Source: Patella vulgata
Taxonomy: Eukaryota; Mollusca; Gastropoda; Patellidae
Length of the DNA stretch: 64,000 nucleotides
Direction of reading: 5' to 3'
NCBI RefSeq assembly: GCF_932274485.2
Contig: NC_065883.2
Coordinates: forward strand, 73,739,839 to 73,803,838
This document shows, in pieces, positions 1 through 13,900 of this stretch (position 1 is its first letter; each line of letters begins with the position of its first letter). Made by a program: the position numbers and the translations under genes. The notes under the pieces were generated by a model, which saw only the letters and a list, made by a program, of their open reading frames with translations, was not told the origin of the DNA and ran no database searches.

Positions 1-84
1 GTTGATCATAATTTTCCTCAGTATTAATAAAATTTCATTTGTAAAAGTAGAGTGTGTCTGGGAGTTAGTTGTATTTTACGTTGG

Positions 85-245
85 CTTCCACCGGTGTGGT
101 TTCGAATCCCTGGTTGTACGTGACAAGGAATAGGGTCGCTTGTCCAACCTCATGGGTTTTCTCCTAGTCTTCCTGTTTCTTCCCACTGCTAAAGACCCCT
201 ACGCGCAAGCGAACTATTGAAATGAAATTAAACCATGTTAGTCCA
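85..245 (+). mobile_element. SINE-A copy, 5' truncated
   Basis: It starts inside the head near box B (GGTTTCGAATCCC) and runs to the TTGAAATGAAATTAAACCATG segment, where SINE-B sequence takes over. It lacks the (CT)n tail. Confidence 0.6.
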
Positions 246-420
246 ATGTACAAATTGGCGTGCAAGTAGAAGAACCCTTGTTGGTTGCATTTCGATATAG
301 GAGTAAGCAGTAGCACCGCTGTTTGGGTAAAATTTCCCTCATATCACACTGTATGGAGTATGCCCGTCTTCATTAGCCCAGTCGGAGCATAACAGTAGGA
401 TGTTAAACCCCATTCCCTCA
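246..420 (+). mobile_element. SINE-B copy, 3' part
   Basis: It contains the SINE-B block GGCGTGCAAGTAGAAGAACC through CGTCTTCATTAGCCCAG and the tail GATGTTAAACCCCATT. Confidence 0.65.
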
Positions 421-429
421 TAGGAATAA

Positions 430-1149
430 TGGAGGCAGTGTCAGAAAAACATACCCCTTATTGTGGACACTACATGACAAAATTATGTTGGGGAGGGGTA
501 ACGACCTAAAGGCCAGGATGTTAGGATCACATGGACAGTTAGCTAAGCTGATACACATCTGTCCAGGGAATGTTCCACTAGGTGATGCGCATTGCAAGGT
601 AGGCATAAAAATATCAGAATGCAAATGTTTTCTAACAACATTAAAATTTTATTTCGAGTTAAAATAAAAAACTTAAAAAATATATACATTATATAAGTTG
701 AATAAAATGTGGTCTGTGTATATTTTAAATAAACTTCATAAAATATGCTCTTTTTATATCATTAGTTACATTTTAAAACATCCATACATACCGGTAAATT
801 ACATTTTATAACATCCATAAACAAGTTTCAAGAACATAAATAAATTTTCAAAACTTGCAAAATAAATTTCATAAACAAACTTTTAAAATGTCCATAAACA
901 ACAACCATGTATTTTTCACCAAACCATAAAAAGCAGCCAGGCCAGCACACACAAAATATTTCAACTAATATCAATACTGTCCTTTACTGTACTACAACAA
1001 GACCACATCTGTATTTTGAAATTGGTTATCAACTGGTTTATAAGTTATAATTCTTCGGTCTGTTTGTTTGTGGCTAATTATAAACTTCTTGGACAAATCA
1101 AACTGTAGTAGGCCTACTATATAGTTTATGAGTCATTATTCTACGACCT
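430..1149. other. AT-rich spacer, no gene seen
   Basis: This stretch is AT-rich with repeated motifs of the kind CATAAA and ACATTTTA (720-900). The short frames over 418-667 have no domain. Nothing here supports a gene. Confidence 0.5.
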
Positions 1150-1825
1150 GTGTATGTTTGTCACTAATTATAAACATCTTGGACAACATCAAACGTGTAG
1201 TAGGCCTACTATAAATTATAAACATGTTGGACAACATCAAACTGAAGTAGGCCTACTATAAATTATAAACATCTTGGACAACATCAAACGTGTAGTAGGC
1301 CTACTATAAATTATAAACATCTTGGACAACATCAAACATGTAGTAGGACTACTATAAATTATAAACATGTTGGACAACATCAAACTGAAGTAGGCCTACT
1401 ATAAATTATAAACATGTTGGATAACATCAAACGTGAAGTAGGCCTACTATAAATTATAAACATCTTGGATAACATCACAAACTGTAGTAGGCCTACTATA
1501 AATTATAAACATCTTGGAAACATCAAACGTGTAGTAGGCCTACTATAAATTATAAACATGTTGGATAACATCAAACTGAAGTAGGCCTACTATAAATTAT
1601 AAACATCTTGGATAACATCAAACTGTAGTAGGCCTACTATAAATTATAAACATTTTGGATAACATCAAACTGAAGTAGGCCTACTATAAATTATAAACAT
1701 GTTGGATAACATCAAACTGAAGTAGGCCTACTATAAATTATAAACATGTTGGACAACAAACTGAAGTAGGCCTACTATAAATTATAAACATCTTGGATAA
1801 CAAACTGAAGTAGGCCTACTATATA
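1150..1825. repeat. Minisatellite, unit about 48 bp, about 14 copies
   Basis: Units of the form ATAAATTATAAACATSTTGG-AYAACATCAAACTG-AAGTAGGCCTACT repeat with small variations. Each unit holds the perfect palindrome AGTAGGCCTACT. A lone diverged unit precedes it at about 1100. The array ends about 155 bp before the SNX stop codon on the minus strand and so lies in or beyond its 3' UTR. Confidence 0.85.
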
Positions 1826-1978
1826 GTAGTGTAGCTTCAAATGTTCAGTACCAGTATATTATAAGAAGCACCTTGATAACACAACATATACAGCAATCGT
1901 TGGCATTTTGGCCCTTTGAACATAGGTCTCTTGAAGTTCCTCTCTTTTGATCTCATAATTTCCTAAGAGTACTTAACA

Positions 1979-4900
1979 TTACTTATCGTTAATAGAATTT
2001 ATACTGAACGCTGGGCTGGTCTGTGAACGACCAAAACCTAGTTTATGAAAGAACGAATTTCCTTGCACTGTAGCTTTATTATGGACAATAACTGTATTAG
2101 TCTTGTCACTGGCACTAGAGTTATCTTCCCCTGAATCAACTGAGTTGCAATCAGAACTTTCACTAGGTGTCTCTGGTATGTCTAACCAACTGTTCGATAG
2201 CGAATTACCGTATCTAGAAAGTCCTCCGGAATGGTTTGAATCTGGTGATAAGGTGTCGTCTCCGTCGGAACCTCCTAAATACTTTAGCTGATGTGGACAA
2301 GATGTCGATATGTGTAGTTGGCTGGAAAAATAAAATAAATATTTATTAAACAAACTTTCAGGGTTTCACGAGTTTCTGATTATCCACTAAATACCTCTGT
2401 AATAGTAAGAGCAGAAGAACCATACTGCATACAAAAATATAGGTTGCCAGGCAACGAAACATACCTACACCCACAGCAGTTAAATAGTCTGGGCGCTCGA
2501 CAATGGTTGTCGCATATTTCTTCTTTTGTAGGTTATGGAAGGCAATTTCATACAGTACAGATCATATTATAATTTTCGCTAAAGGCCATACTAAAAGTAA
2601 ATATTTACAATAAGGGAGGTAACCCAGGTAAAGGCTAATTAGCTTTCAAGAGTGCCCAATTTCCTGTCACTGCCTACTACGCCTACATATAGATTCCCCT
2701 ATATCAACATCATATTAAACATTTGTAGTTACCTTCCATGGCTATTTTTTTTGCCGCTCATTAACCAGACTTGATTGAGATCGTCTTCCGACAAGTCCCC
2801 GTTTAAATAACTGTCTATATCTTCTGTCGTTAAACTTGTTTGTACAAACAGATGAAAGGTCACGTCTGATAAGTATAACATCTCATTCTGTAATCTATAA
2901 ATAAATACAAATATTTCATATTATATTAAGTTGTAATTTATATAAATGTCTCTACAAGGTTTAAACATTAAAATTAAACTATTATACATACAGCACCCTC
3001 TTGTATCTCAAAAGCAGTGGACACACTGAGAAAACTCATCGGCCATTTTGAATATCACATGATTTATCCTTCTGTCGGTTGCTTCATAAAGATGCAAAAT
3101 GGTGGCTTAAACTCGTGTTTCTTCAGAAATTTCACGTTTTTAGCCGAATCACTTGCTTTTTTCGCTATGAATGAACTTTTGATGTCAAGATGTGGAAAAT
3201 GTTCCAAGGATCATTAATATATAACTCATGCAACAAATCGATGTACACATGTACACATTGGCGTGCACGTAAAAGATCCCTTGGCAGTTGGAATTCGATA
3301 TAAGAGTAGGCCGTAGTGCCGCTGTTCGGGCAAAATTTCCCTCATAGCACACTGTATGGCGTATGCCCGTCTTCATTAGCCCAGTTCGGAGAAAAACAGT
3401 AGGCCGTTAAACCCCATTTTATTTCATTTCATTTAATTGTCTAGAAATTGGCAGATTTCATTCTAACAAATCCTGCCAATCAGTAGCCACTGGAGGCGGG
3501 GCTTAGGAACCGAATTCACACTGATTAATGGCCGGTAAGTTTTACAAGAGATAAACGAAGGGTAAAGTTATCTCTGTGATCGAGATTGATGAGTTTTTTA
3601 ATTCTGTCTTCAAATATCATAATGTCATATGTGGGTTAGGGTAAGGGTTAGGACCTGCAGATTTCGTCAAAGTCTTAAGATGTTAACAGGGCTAGAGAGA
3701 GAGAGAAATGGGGTTTAACGTCCACTCGACACAAACTAGGTCATTTCGGGACTAACATATGGTTTTAATTTTATTTCAATAATTTGCTTGCACGTAGAGT
3801 CTTTAGCAGTGGGAGGAAACCGGAGGACCCGGAGAAAACCCATGGGGTTGGACAGTCGACCCTACTCCTTGTCACGTACAACCGGGGATTCGAAACCATG
3901 CCAGTTGGCTCAAGTAAAGAGGGCTAGCGCTAATCCTATAACTGGACCAATACAGTGAACAATAAAATACCTACTCATTTAAATAATCTTCAAGACCCTT
4001 TCTTCTATCTTCCAGGAACTCTCGACCAAATGTATTCCAGAAATATCGCTTAGGTGGTAACGGAGGACATTTTCTGGAAGTAAAAGAATTTGTATAAATA
4101 TAAATTTATTTATCAGAGAAAATGAACAAATATTGATATTATAACATTGATTTACAGTCCAGTTTAGGACAAAAAGCTTTGGGGTTTAAAATCCACTTGA
4201 CAAAAACTCGACTAATTTAGGACTAACATATGGTTTAATTTTATTTCAATAATTCTCTTGTGAGTAGGGGTCTTTAGCTGTGGGAGAATATACCAATTTT
4301 TAGAATTGTTCCAAGTTTTAAAATATATTGTACAAGTACATGATGGCTCCCATATATACATACTTTAAGCTATATTGTACAAGGCAGAGATATAAAACAA
4401 TAATTAATCATAAGAGTACTACTATATTAAAATTTTATGTTAACATTTATTATAAGGGTGACAAAAAACAAATACATTATTTTATTATTTTATTAAAGGA
4501 GCTAAATCGCTAATATTTTGGACCTAGGAATTGACCCAAATGGGTCGCAACGCATATAATAATGTAATATGAATGTATATAAACTGATTTACATTCAATC
4601 ATTTTATTTTTACTATAATTTCAAATCAGTTAATTATGTACGGCGAAATAAGCCAAAAGTCTCAATCGAATGGCTATCTCTAGCGTCTGCTTATTCCAGT
4701 CTACACCGATAGTATTTATTGCGCATGCTCTCCAGATAAGAATATGATGTCACCGTTTGACACGACAGGTTGAATATGTCCAGCCTCGTTCTTCGAGTCC
4801 TTTGTTACCAATGGTAAAATGTTTATTTTGTCTTAAATATTGGATATCAGAAGCCCATCTTTTTCCGGTAAGGTCACAACATAAATGTTGATTTAAATTG

Positions 4901-7900
4901 ACAAATAATTTGTGTTTTCATTATTGAAGACTTTGGATGATATTGAGTTAGAGACTTAGCTACTTTAAAATCATGCAGGCTTACAATCACATGGCTCCCT
5001 TATAATATAAGGAGATATAATAAAAGTTGTATAATAAAATTTAGGTTTACATTTATCATAACTTCATAAGGGTGACAAAATTAATTAGATTATTAAAACC
5101 ATGTAGACCTACAATCATGTGGCTCCCGCATAAAGTATACATGTATAATAAAAGTTGTATCATAAAATTTATCAAAAGGGTTACAAAATGAATTATATTA
5201 TTTTGATAAAATCGTGTACGTCTATAATCATGTGACTCCCACATAATGTTTTACGGTATATAATTTGTACCATGTGGAGATATAATAAAATTGATAGTAA
5301 GTGTACAATATTAAAATAAGTACATGCTTAATAATATGTACTTTGCAGACGTCATTTAAAAATAAGGTTATCAGTGAAATAACTTTTATCTGGGGTTACT
5401 TTGAATTTGGTCATGTTATCTAAGTTGGTTTGTAAGTGCATAAATTATCAGTGTTTTTAATAGAAAGAAATGAAATGAAATTGGGTATAATGTCGTACTG
5501 TTCTGCTCTGACTGGGCTAATGAAGACAGACTTACGCCATGCTGTGTGCTATGAGCGTAATTTTTCCCAGAAAGCAGGGCTACGGCCTACTCTGGTATCA
5601 AATTCCAAATGGCAAGGGATCTATTACATGCACGCTCAGTGTACACGGAACATCAGGTTTTTTTGTACCATCCGAGTGACCATCCGAGTGACCAGACATT
5701 TTGCCCGGACAGTGGCACTACGGCCATCTCTTTTTTCGAATTCTGTCAAGGTTTCTTTTACGTGCACCTTTTTGTTCTATACCTTGCCCTCCATCTTCCA
5801 CTTCTGACAAAGGGGAAAGTCATCGGAAAATCCAGGATTCAATCAGATATTCTGGTTCCCTCCCACTGCTAAAGACCCTACACGCAAGCGCATTATTGAA
5901 ATAAAATTGAACCATGTGTTAGTCCCGAAATGACCTAGTTTGTGTCGAGTGGATGTTAAACCCCATCTCTCTCTCTCTCTCCAATCAGATATACTTACAC
6001 TGAGGGATGATGTGTTTTCAATTTTTTCCGTAACCATAAAAATTCAGAGTATCTTCTCGCACTACAGGATGTCTGAAGTCTGTAAGCATTGTTTTCCGTC
6101 TGAAACAAAATATAAATTTTATGTTGAAAAATAATGTTACAAAACATTGGGTGTTTTTTTATTGTAAGCAGGTTCACACAATATGGTCAATAATAGGTTC
6201 TCATCTGAATTTCATGTGTATAAAATGAACAAGGGGAATAACTCTGGGCTTCTTCGTTTAAAGAATCTAAACAATACATATCAATTTCAAGTAGACTGGA
6301 TGAAAACTTCTGTCAAATGATATGGACAATAGGCTACATAGGGTTTTGTTGACTTTCGTGGAATCTATAAATTGAACAAGGGTAATGACTCGGGCAATAT
6401 AGTAGGAGGTATGCTTCTTCATTTAAAGAATCTGAACAGTACATATCAATTTCAAATAGATTGGATGAGAACTGCTGTGACAAAGAGCAATAACATCTCA
6501 CTAATGTAAGCAATCCATATAAATTTTAAACATATTGTAAACGTGTTAGCAAGAAAATGTGGAGGATGGTTGAAGGACAGATAGAGCACTGGATCGACGG
6601 ACAGATGGGGGTGTCAGCAATATACCTGCTCAGCTACATAATTTCTTGGGTAAATCAACACTTTTTATGGGAAAAGTTTCTCTGCCGTGTGCTTTATCAT
6701 CAGATGTTGGGACAGGATGGGCACTCAAAGCACGAGATAATGATATAGACATTATGTGATATCCCAATTAATGCTTTGCATCCATGAAATTGAATCACAA
6801 TGACATTGTATTAATTCATAATAAAAATTGATGTCAAACGAGGTGTTGAATATCTCTTTTTAAGAAGCTCAATGTGTATGTATATACGCCAAAATGACGA
6901 TAGAGACCATGCGGGAGGGGGGGGGGGGGGAGAGATACATTGTCTCAGGAATCTGACAAACCCCCTCCTGCAAAAATTCCTTGATCCACCCCTGCATCAT
7001 GCTAATTATAAACATTGCATGTCACACCAAAAACATCAGATATTAATGAGGTCTCTATGGGTATTAGCATGAATATGTAAATGATGGATGGACATATGAC
7101 GCCTGTATTAAATGACTAACATGCACGATTAATAGTAAATAGAAAATACCATACTATTAAATATATTTTGTATATGAAGTGTTCCTATTATAATTGTATT
7201 TGTAGTATATTTATTAAATAAGGAGACGAATTAATATAAGCCTTTGGCTTGTTTTTGAATCCTTACCTTTTGACAGTGTATGTAGGCCTATTTGAATAAA
7301 TATTGTTTAAATCAAGTCAGATGTGCAGCCGTATAATGAAACTGACAATGATGACATACCTGTATATGAATATCGTAAGTTGCGTAACGACCCTCTTCCC
7401 ACGTATTATGTGTCCGAGGATTCAATACTCTAATTTCTGGTAACATCTGAAAAAAAATGAAAATTACACCTGTTAATTTATAATTATACAAATTATAATT
7501 ATTACCTGTACTGTCTATAATTAACCATTAAAATAGGACATAAAATAAATCCTGTTTCAATTCATTTTATACCAATTTTACATGTTCACTATATAAAATC
7601 TGTAATCAGTTCAACAAAGAAATCGGTTAACTTTTTAAAAAAATGAAAATAACAAAAGATAAGTATTTACTACTTATTGTTTAAATTACTTGAACAAATT
7701 ATAAAGTTTTATAATAATTCATTAGTATATTAATATTAAAACAATGTACAATTTGATAGACAAACAATTACTGAGTTTAATACTAAGCGACGTTTCGAGA
7801 GTATACTCTTGTCTTTATCAAGAATTGTGTATCCATAAAATTGTACCAATTTGTCTTAATATGTTCAGTTACTAAATGTCAATAACAATACTGTATTGAG

Positions 7901-10900
7901 TAATATTGTCCTACTTTGGACTGGTATTTTAAAGTATGATTCATATTATATAAATACTGTATCATGACTAGGAAATCTATTTAATTGTATGTATGCTGCA
8001 CTATTAAAGAGATAAGTAATAACAAAAGTATGTTGCAGTCAAATCAAGTCAAATTGAAAACTGCGTTTTTTTTACCAACAGCCAAAAGCCTCCAAACTTC
8101 AAAGCACTAATGTTGAAAAGAGACAATGCCATTGATAACTGCATATAACTGATCGAACATAAAAACAAAAAAAACCCATAATAATGCACCAGATGCTATC
8201 ACTAAATACAAAGACAAGGTTAATTCAGAATTGGAAGTTGAATGACATTAAAGATACATTATGGGAGATTATATATATAAAGAGCTGGCAGTTCTCGCTA
8301 TAATAGTTAAAGGGACTATCCCGATTTTAACATAGTCTCAAAACTAAAAGTCCGAGTACGTATGAAATTTAAGCGCCAAAATATAGAGGAATGGTATATT
8401 TACCCTATCTCAAAATTTAAGCTCAAAATATTCAGTCGTTTGGACGTGAACGACAAAACTGCTTATCCGGACAGGTAACACTTTTAAGATTTCAGGTCAA
8501 TCTTTTCGTGGGTGACCTGATAATCGATTCCAATGAATGGCCCATGTGCTGTACTTGATAACAAAAGATAAATTTCACCTACGCACTATTGTTACAAAGT
8601 AAAAGTCTGGTTTTATCCAGACACCGCATAATACAGCTTGGGACACCGGTCTTCATTTCCAGATGAAGACTGACAGGTTTAAGTTGTTTGAAAACCAATC
8701 ACATATATTGAGTTAGTTGCTCGGCCCTAAGGTAGAGGATTTTAAGACAAAATTAAGCAGTTTTATTCTCCAAAATATTATCGGGATTGGCCCTTTAAAA
8801 ACTAGATAATGTAAATACAATTTGCTGAAAATTTCAGTCAAATTGATCCACTCTTAACTGAGAATTTAGCGATTTAGCCTAGCCTCGATCATCATTACTA
8901 AAGTCGATAAGATAAAAAACAGTCTTGATTATCCATTTCATGATTAAATTATGAATGGAAGTCGAACAGCAAATCGGAACCTAATCCAATAAACATCAGC
9001 GGCTAGCTATGCCATCGAGAGTTGATTATGGTCTGGATAAGTTAATTAATGTCTAATTAATAATTTATATAACATGTCAGCCTAAAGAAAGACCTGCAAT
9101 AGGCAGGTTTAGCTCTTGCATAATGTTTAACATAGCATAACATCTTGATTCAGTTCCATCAGATAACCCTAGGCCCGACATTAACAGAGGATAACATCTT
9201 TATCCAGTTTCTTCAGATAACCCTAGGCTGACATTCCCATAGGATAACATCCTTTATTTAGTCCCCTTAGGTAACTCAATTGGCCTATACCTAGCAGATT
9301 TCATAAAAATGCACTTTCAGGATTAAATTACAAACAAGTTATAAGAAAGGACAAAATATAATTCTGATAAACTTACACCAAGGAATCTAACACGTTTTGT
9401 TTTGTACATGGCGTCCAGTTAATCTCCAAACGTTTTTTAAACTTATAACTCTATCCCAGTTAATCCCCACAGTTCTTAATTTTGTAACTGGGAACCCGTG
9501 TTCCTTTTTTCCGTTCAGTTAATCCCTACACAACTTGAAACTGGGAACCAGTGTCCTTTTTCCCCGTTCAGTTTATAGCTACACAACTTGAAACTGGGAA
9601 TTCAGTGTTTCCTTTATCCGTCCAGTTTATCCCTACACAACTTGAAACTGGGAACCAGTGTTCCTTTTTCCTGACAGTTAATGGCTACGCAACTTGAAAC
9701 TGGGAACTAGACTTGAGAATTGTTAACTAAAGTTTCTCTTTCCCAGATCTGTTAATCCCCTGCACAGATTCTAAACTTGTTACTGTAACTTGTAACTGTA
9801 ACTTCCTCTTCCTCGTATGTGTAAATGACATGTGAACAACTATTTCTGGCATATGATCAGCAGTTATTCCCAACCCACCATTGACTCAAGAATATATACC
9901 TGATTTACCCTGGGGGGTTTTACCTGTACTCATGTCATCATACAGGTGTCAACAATCTAATTTGACCAATCGTTTTGCTCATTAATCACAGGTGGACATA
10001 CATTATTTGAATAACTGAAATGTTCCTATTGTCCAGTAATGTTTTTACTAGGATTTTATAAAATGAGTTATTATTCAGTGCAAAATTATAATCCTTTAAT
10101 TAATTAAAGGTGTTTTTTTGTCTCTTTAATCCTTGAATGGCATAATTTAACAATTATGAAATTCTAGCTTAATTGGTTACACAGAGTGAAGGTTGAATTA
10201 TGATAACAATTAAAACTATTAATGAGTCGGCTGGGTGGCCAAGATTAATGGCTTTGTGTATAATTTGTATTAAAAGAAAGCTATTGAAATTTAAATAAGT
10301 TTTTAAAACAACACTTTGGACATTAAAATGAAGGAAAGAATTAATACAGGGATTAATGACTATATTATCATTATACTGCTACAAGTAAATGATTAAAAGA
10401 TGATTGGTGAGAACTCTTACATAAAGACATTTAAGATATATAAATGAACATCAATGGGGCCCGGCTGACAGTCCTACCGACCAAAAAGGTCAGAGCATCT
10501 ATGCACCCTATATCTAGGTCGGACAGGCGGCGGGCCCGACTGACCGTCAGACCAACCTACTTACCCAAATAACGATTGTAGCATTAATGGCCAAGCGGGC
10601 CAGATTGCGCCCGCTCGACCATCCTTCCTTTTCTACCCCAAAACTTTCTCCTGTCCTTTCGATGAGATTTTTAACTTGGGCATTCCCTGCTAAGAGACTA
10701 GAGACTATGTCTCAAATTAAACTGGACCAAGCCTAATCCCTACGGCTTCCTGCAGCAAGTTTCTTAGGAAACATCTTTGTCTACGATATCACCCTAGGTG
10801 GAAGTGGACGTTAAACTCCAGAAACAAACGAACGAACGAATGAAAGGGAGAAGATGACCCGCCCTCTCTTCTCACGACAGCGAATCTATAAGTGTGCTTT

Positions 10901-13900
10901 AAGAAACTTTGGAATCTGAGGAACTTTTTTTTTTCTTTTTTTTGTGTGTTTTTTAACAATTTTCAAGTGTAAATAATTTAATTAAATCAACCTGTCCATA
11001 ATATCATATTCATTGTATTGGACGTTTAATCTGTAATAAACAACAACAACAATATCAATGGAACTACATATCAAGTTACGACGAAGGGAACTATTGTTGT
11101 AGGACAGTATGGCGGTTCAGCCTGCTGCATGATTTAATATAATAATATACTAAGGACTTTTTATTTTATGTTTTTACCAGTTTTAAGGTGACTTTTGATA
11201 TACACAGATGTTTTTATTTTATGTTTCTACCAATTCTCAACCCATTATTTGTAAATAATTCAATTAAATCAACCTGTCCATGATATCATATTTCATGTAT
11301 TGGACGTTAAATCTTTAATAAATAACAACAACAACATCAATGGAACTACATATCAAATAAAGAAAATAGTACATTGTTTCTTTGACATAGTATGTTTGCA
11401 CTTTTGTTAAAGGAGCTAAATCGCTATTCTTTGGCACCTAGAAATAGACACAAATTGGTCGCAACACATATAATAATGTAATATGAATGTATATAAACTG
11501 ATTTACATCCAATCGTTTCTGTTTTTATTGTCATTTCTAATCAGTAATGTTTGGCGAAATATGTAAAGAGTCGAAATTGAAAGGCAGTCTTTGGCGTCTG
11601 GTTATTCCAGTTTACACCAGTAGTATTCTCCTGTGGGGTATGTTTAGCCTCGTTCATTGTGTCGCTTCATTACAAATGCTGCTCGAAAGCAATCTGGTAC
11701 GCAATTCATGTGCCAATTTTAAAATTTTCATTTTGTCTTAAATATTAAATATAACAAGCCCATCTTTTCACAGTTAGATAACAACATCAATGTTGATTTA
11801 AATTGACCAATAAGTACTAAATTCAATATCGATGACTGTTGATGATATTGAGTTAGAGACTTGCCTCCTTTAAATTGATAAATTAGTTTACTGATGCTTT
11901 TATTCATCATTTACAAATGAAATAACTTTTTGGTATTATCTCTGGAGGATCTTCAGCTGCCAACAATCCCTGGGCTAAAACCCCTAAAGCCGATGTTGCT
12001 TCACTTTGGATTTGACTAAATAATTTTGTACAATACATTGTATAATAAAATTTAGGAGACCCATCATCAGTGGTCGAATGGTTAGCATGTGCCCGTTGGA
12101 TCATAAGGTCTGTCATTGAGTCAACTGGCGTGGTTTCGATTTCCCGGTTGTATGGCAGAATGGTTAGCATGTGCGCACTGTATCATGAGGTCTGTCATGT
12201 GACAAGGAGTAGTGTCGTCTGTCCAATCTCGTGGGTTTTCTCCAGATCCTCCGGTTTCCTCCCACTGCTAAAAACCCCTACACGCATGCGAATTATTGAA
12301 ATAAAATTGAACCATGTGTTAGTCCCAAAATGATCTAGTTTGTGTCGAATGGATGTTAAACCCCATTTCTCTCTCTCTCTCTCCAGATAAAGATCTAAAC
12401 AGCATACCAATATCTAATCACCCAGCATACCAATATATATCCCATAGAAATTAAGCAGCTTTTTATATTAAGTTGTTTTTATGTCATGAACTGTCAGTAA
12501 TCTGTATGGATCATGAAAGTTATGTCTGTAATTTAGATGGTGGAATGTGTGTTGATCTATCTTGACCTAAAACATCAAAAAAGAGAGAATCCCCAGACTT
12601 CACAACACTGCTAGATGGTTTTTAAAAATTATATTCTAAGTCCAGTACATGTTTCGGGCTAATTGCCCTTCATCAGCCAGAGTTGAAAATGATATAACAA
12701 AAAATAATCCAAGTTATTTATACTAATTTTGGCGCATGCGCCTTACTCTAATAAAAAATAATCCCTGGACTGGGATTAAAAAAGTGAATGTTTTTTAAAA
12801 ATAGATTAAACGCAAAAAAAACCTATACTGGGAATCTTCCGCCCTCCTTAAAGTATCTAGTGTGGGGGTTTTATCGTCCTCCACTTGGATTTTCTATTTT
12901 GACCTAAAACAGTTAATACAAGGACATATCTACTGGTCAGTATGTGGGTTACTGACCTGTCTTATCATATTAATTAACCGATGTTGTCATGTGACTTATA
13001 TCAGAAGTCATGCCATCAATTGATGTCACTCTGTATAATCATGTATATATATTATGCAGATGAAACAGTAGCTAAAGACCAGAAAAAGATCCACAACTGA
13101 CATTAAAGTGAGAGAGAGAAACATCCACTCGACACAAACTAGGTCATTTCGGGACTAATACATGGTTCCATTTTATTTCAATAATTTGTTTGCGCGTAGG
13201 GGTCTTTAGCAGTGGGAGGAAACCGGAGGACCCGGAGAAAACCCACGAGTAAAGTAGTTAGGTCTCTAACTCAATAACATCCACAGTCTTCAACATTAAA
13301 AACACAAATTATTTGTCAATTCAAATCAACATTGATGTTGTAATCTTACCAGGAAAAGATGGGCTTGATATCCAATATTTAAGACAAAATAAACATTTTA
13401 CCATTAGTACACGAATGGTGTTCAGAATGCGTTTCAGCGCCATTTGTAACGAGGGACTCAAGAACGAAGCTAGACATTTTCCAAAGTCATGTCAAACAGT
13501 GACACCATATTTTTATCTGGAGAGCATGCGCAATAAATACTATTGGTGTAGACTGGACAGACACTAGAGACTGCCATTCGATTGAGACTTTTTGTGTATT
13601 TTGTGGAACATAAATAATTTGAAATTAGAGCAAAAACGGAAACGATTGACTGTAAATCAGTTTATATACATTCATATTACATTATTATATACATTGCGAC
13701 CCATTTGTGTCAATTTCTAGGTCCCAAATATTAGCGATTTAGCTCCTTTAAACTAAAGAGAAAATCCAGGCACACACAAATTCTCTGCCATATTTGGGAT
13801 ATAGTGCTATTAAAGATACATTATGTCAGATTTAGATAAAGAACTAGCCATTCTTGCTATAATAGTTCGAAAGTAGATGATGTAAAATGAATAATTTGAA

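Noticed and set aside
1150-1825. CRISPR-like regular repeats
   Set aside because: Units are contiguous without unique spacers and the DNA is eukaryotic; it is a minisatellite.
2103-2291. Plus-strand 62-aa frame
   Set aside because: It is the antisense shadow of the last SNX exon.
5436-5904. Frames of 67-123 aa
   Set aside because: They lie within an inverse SINE-B and the adjoining SINE-A and recur as parts of other copies.
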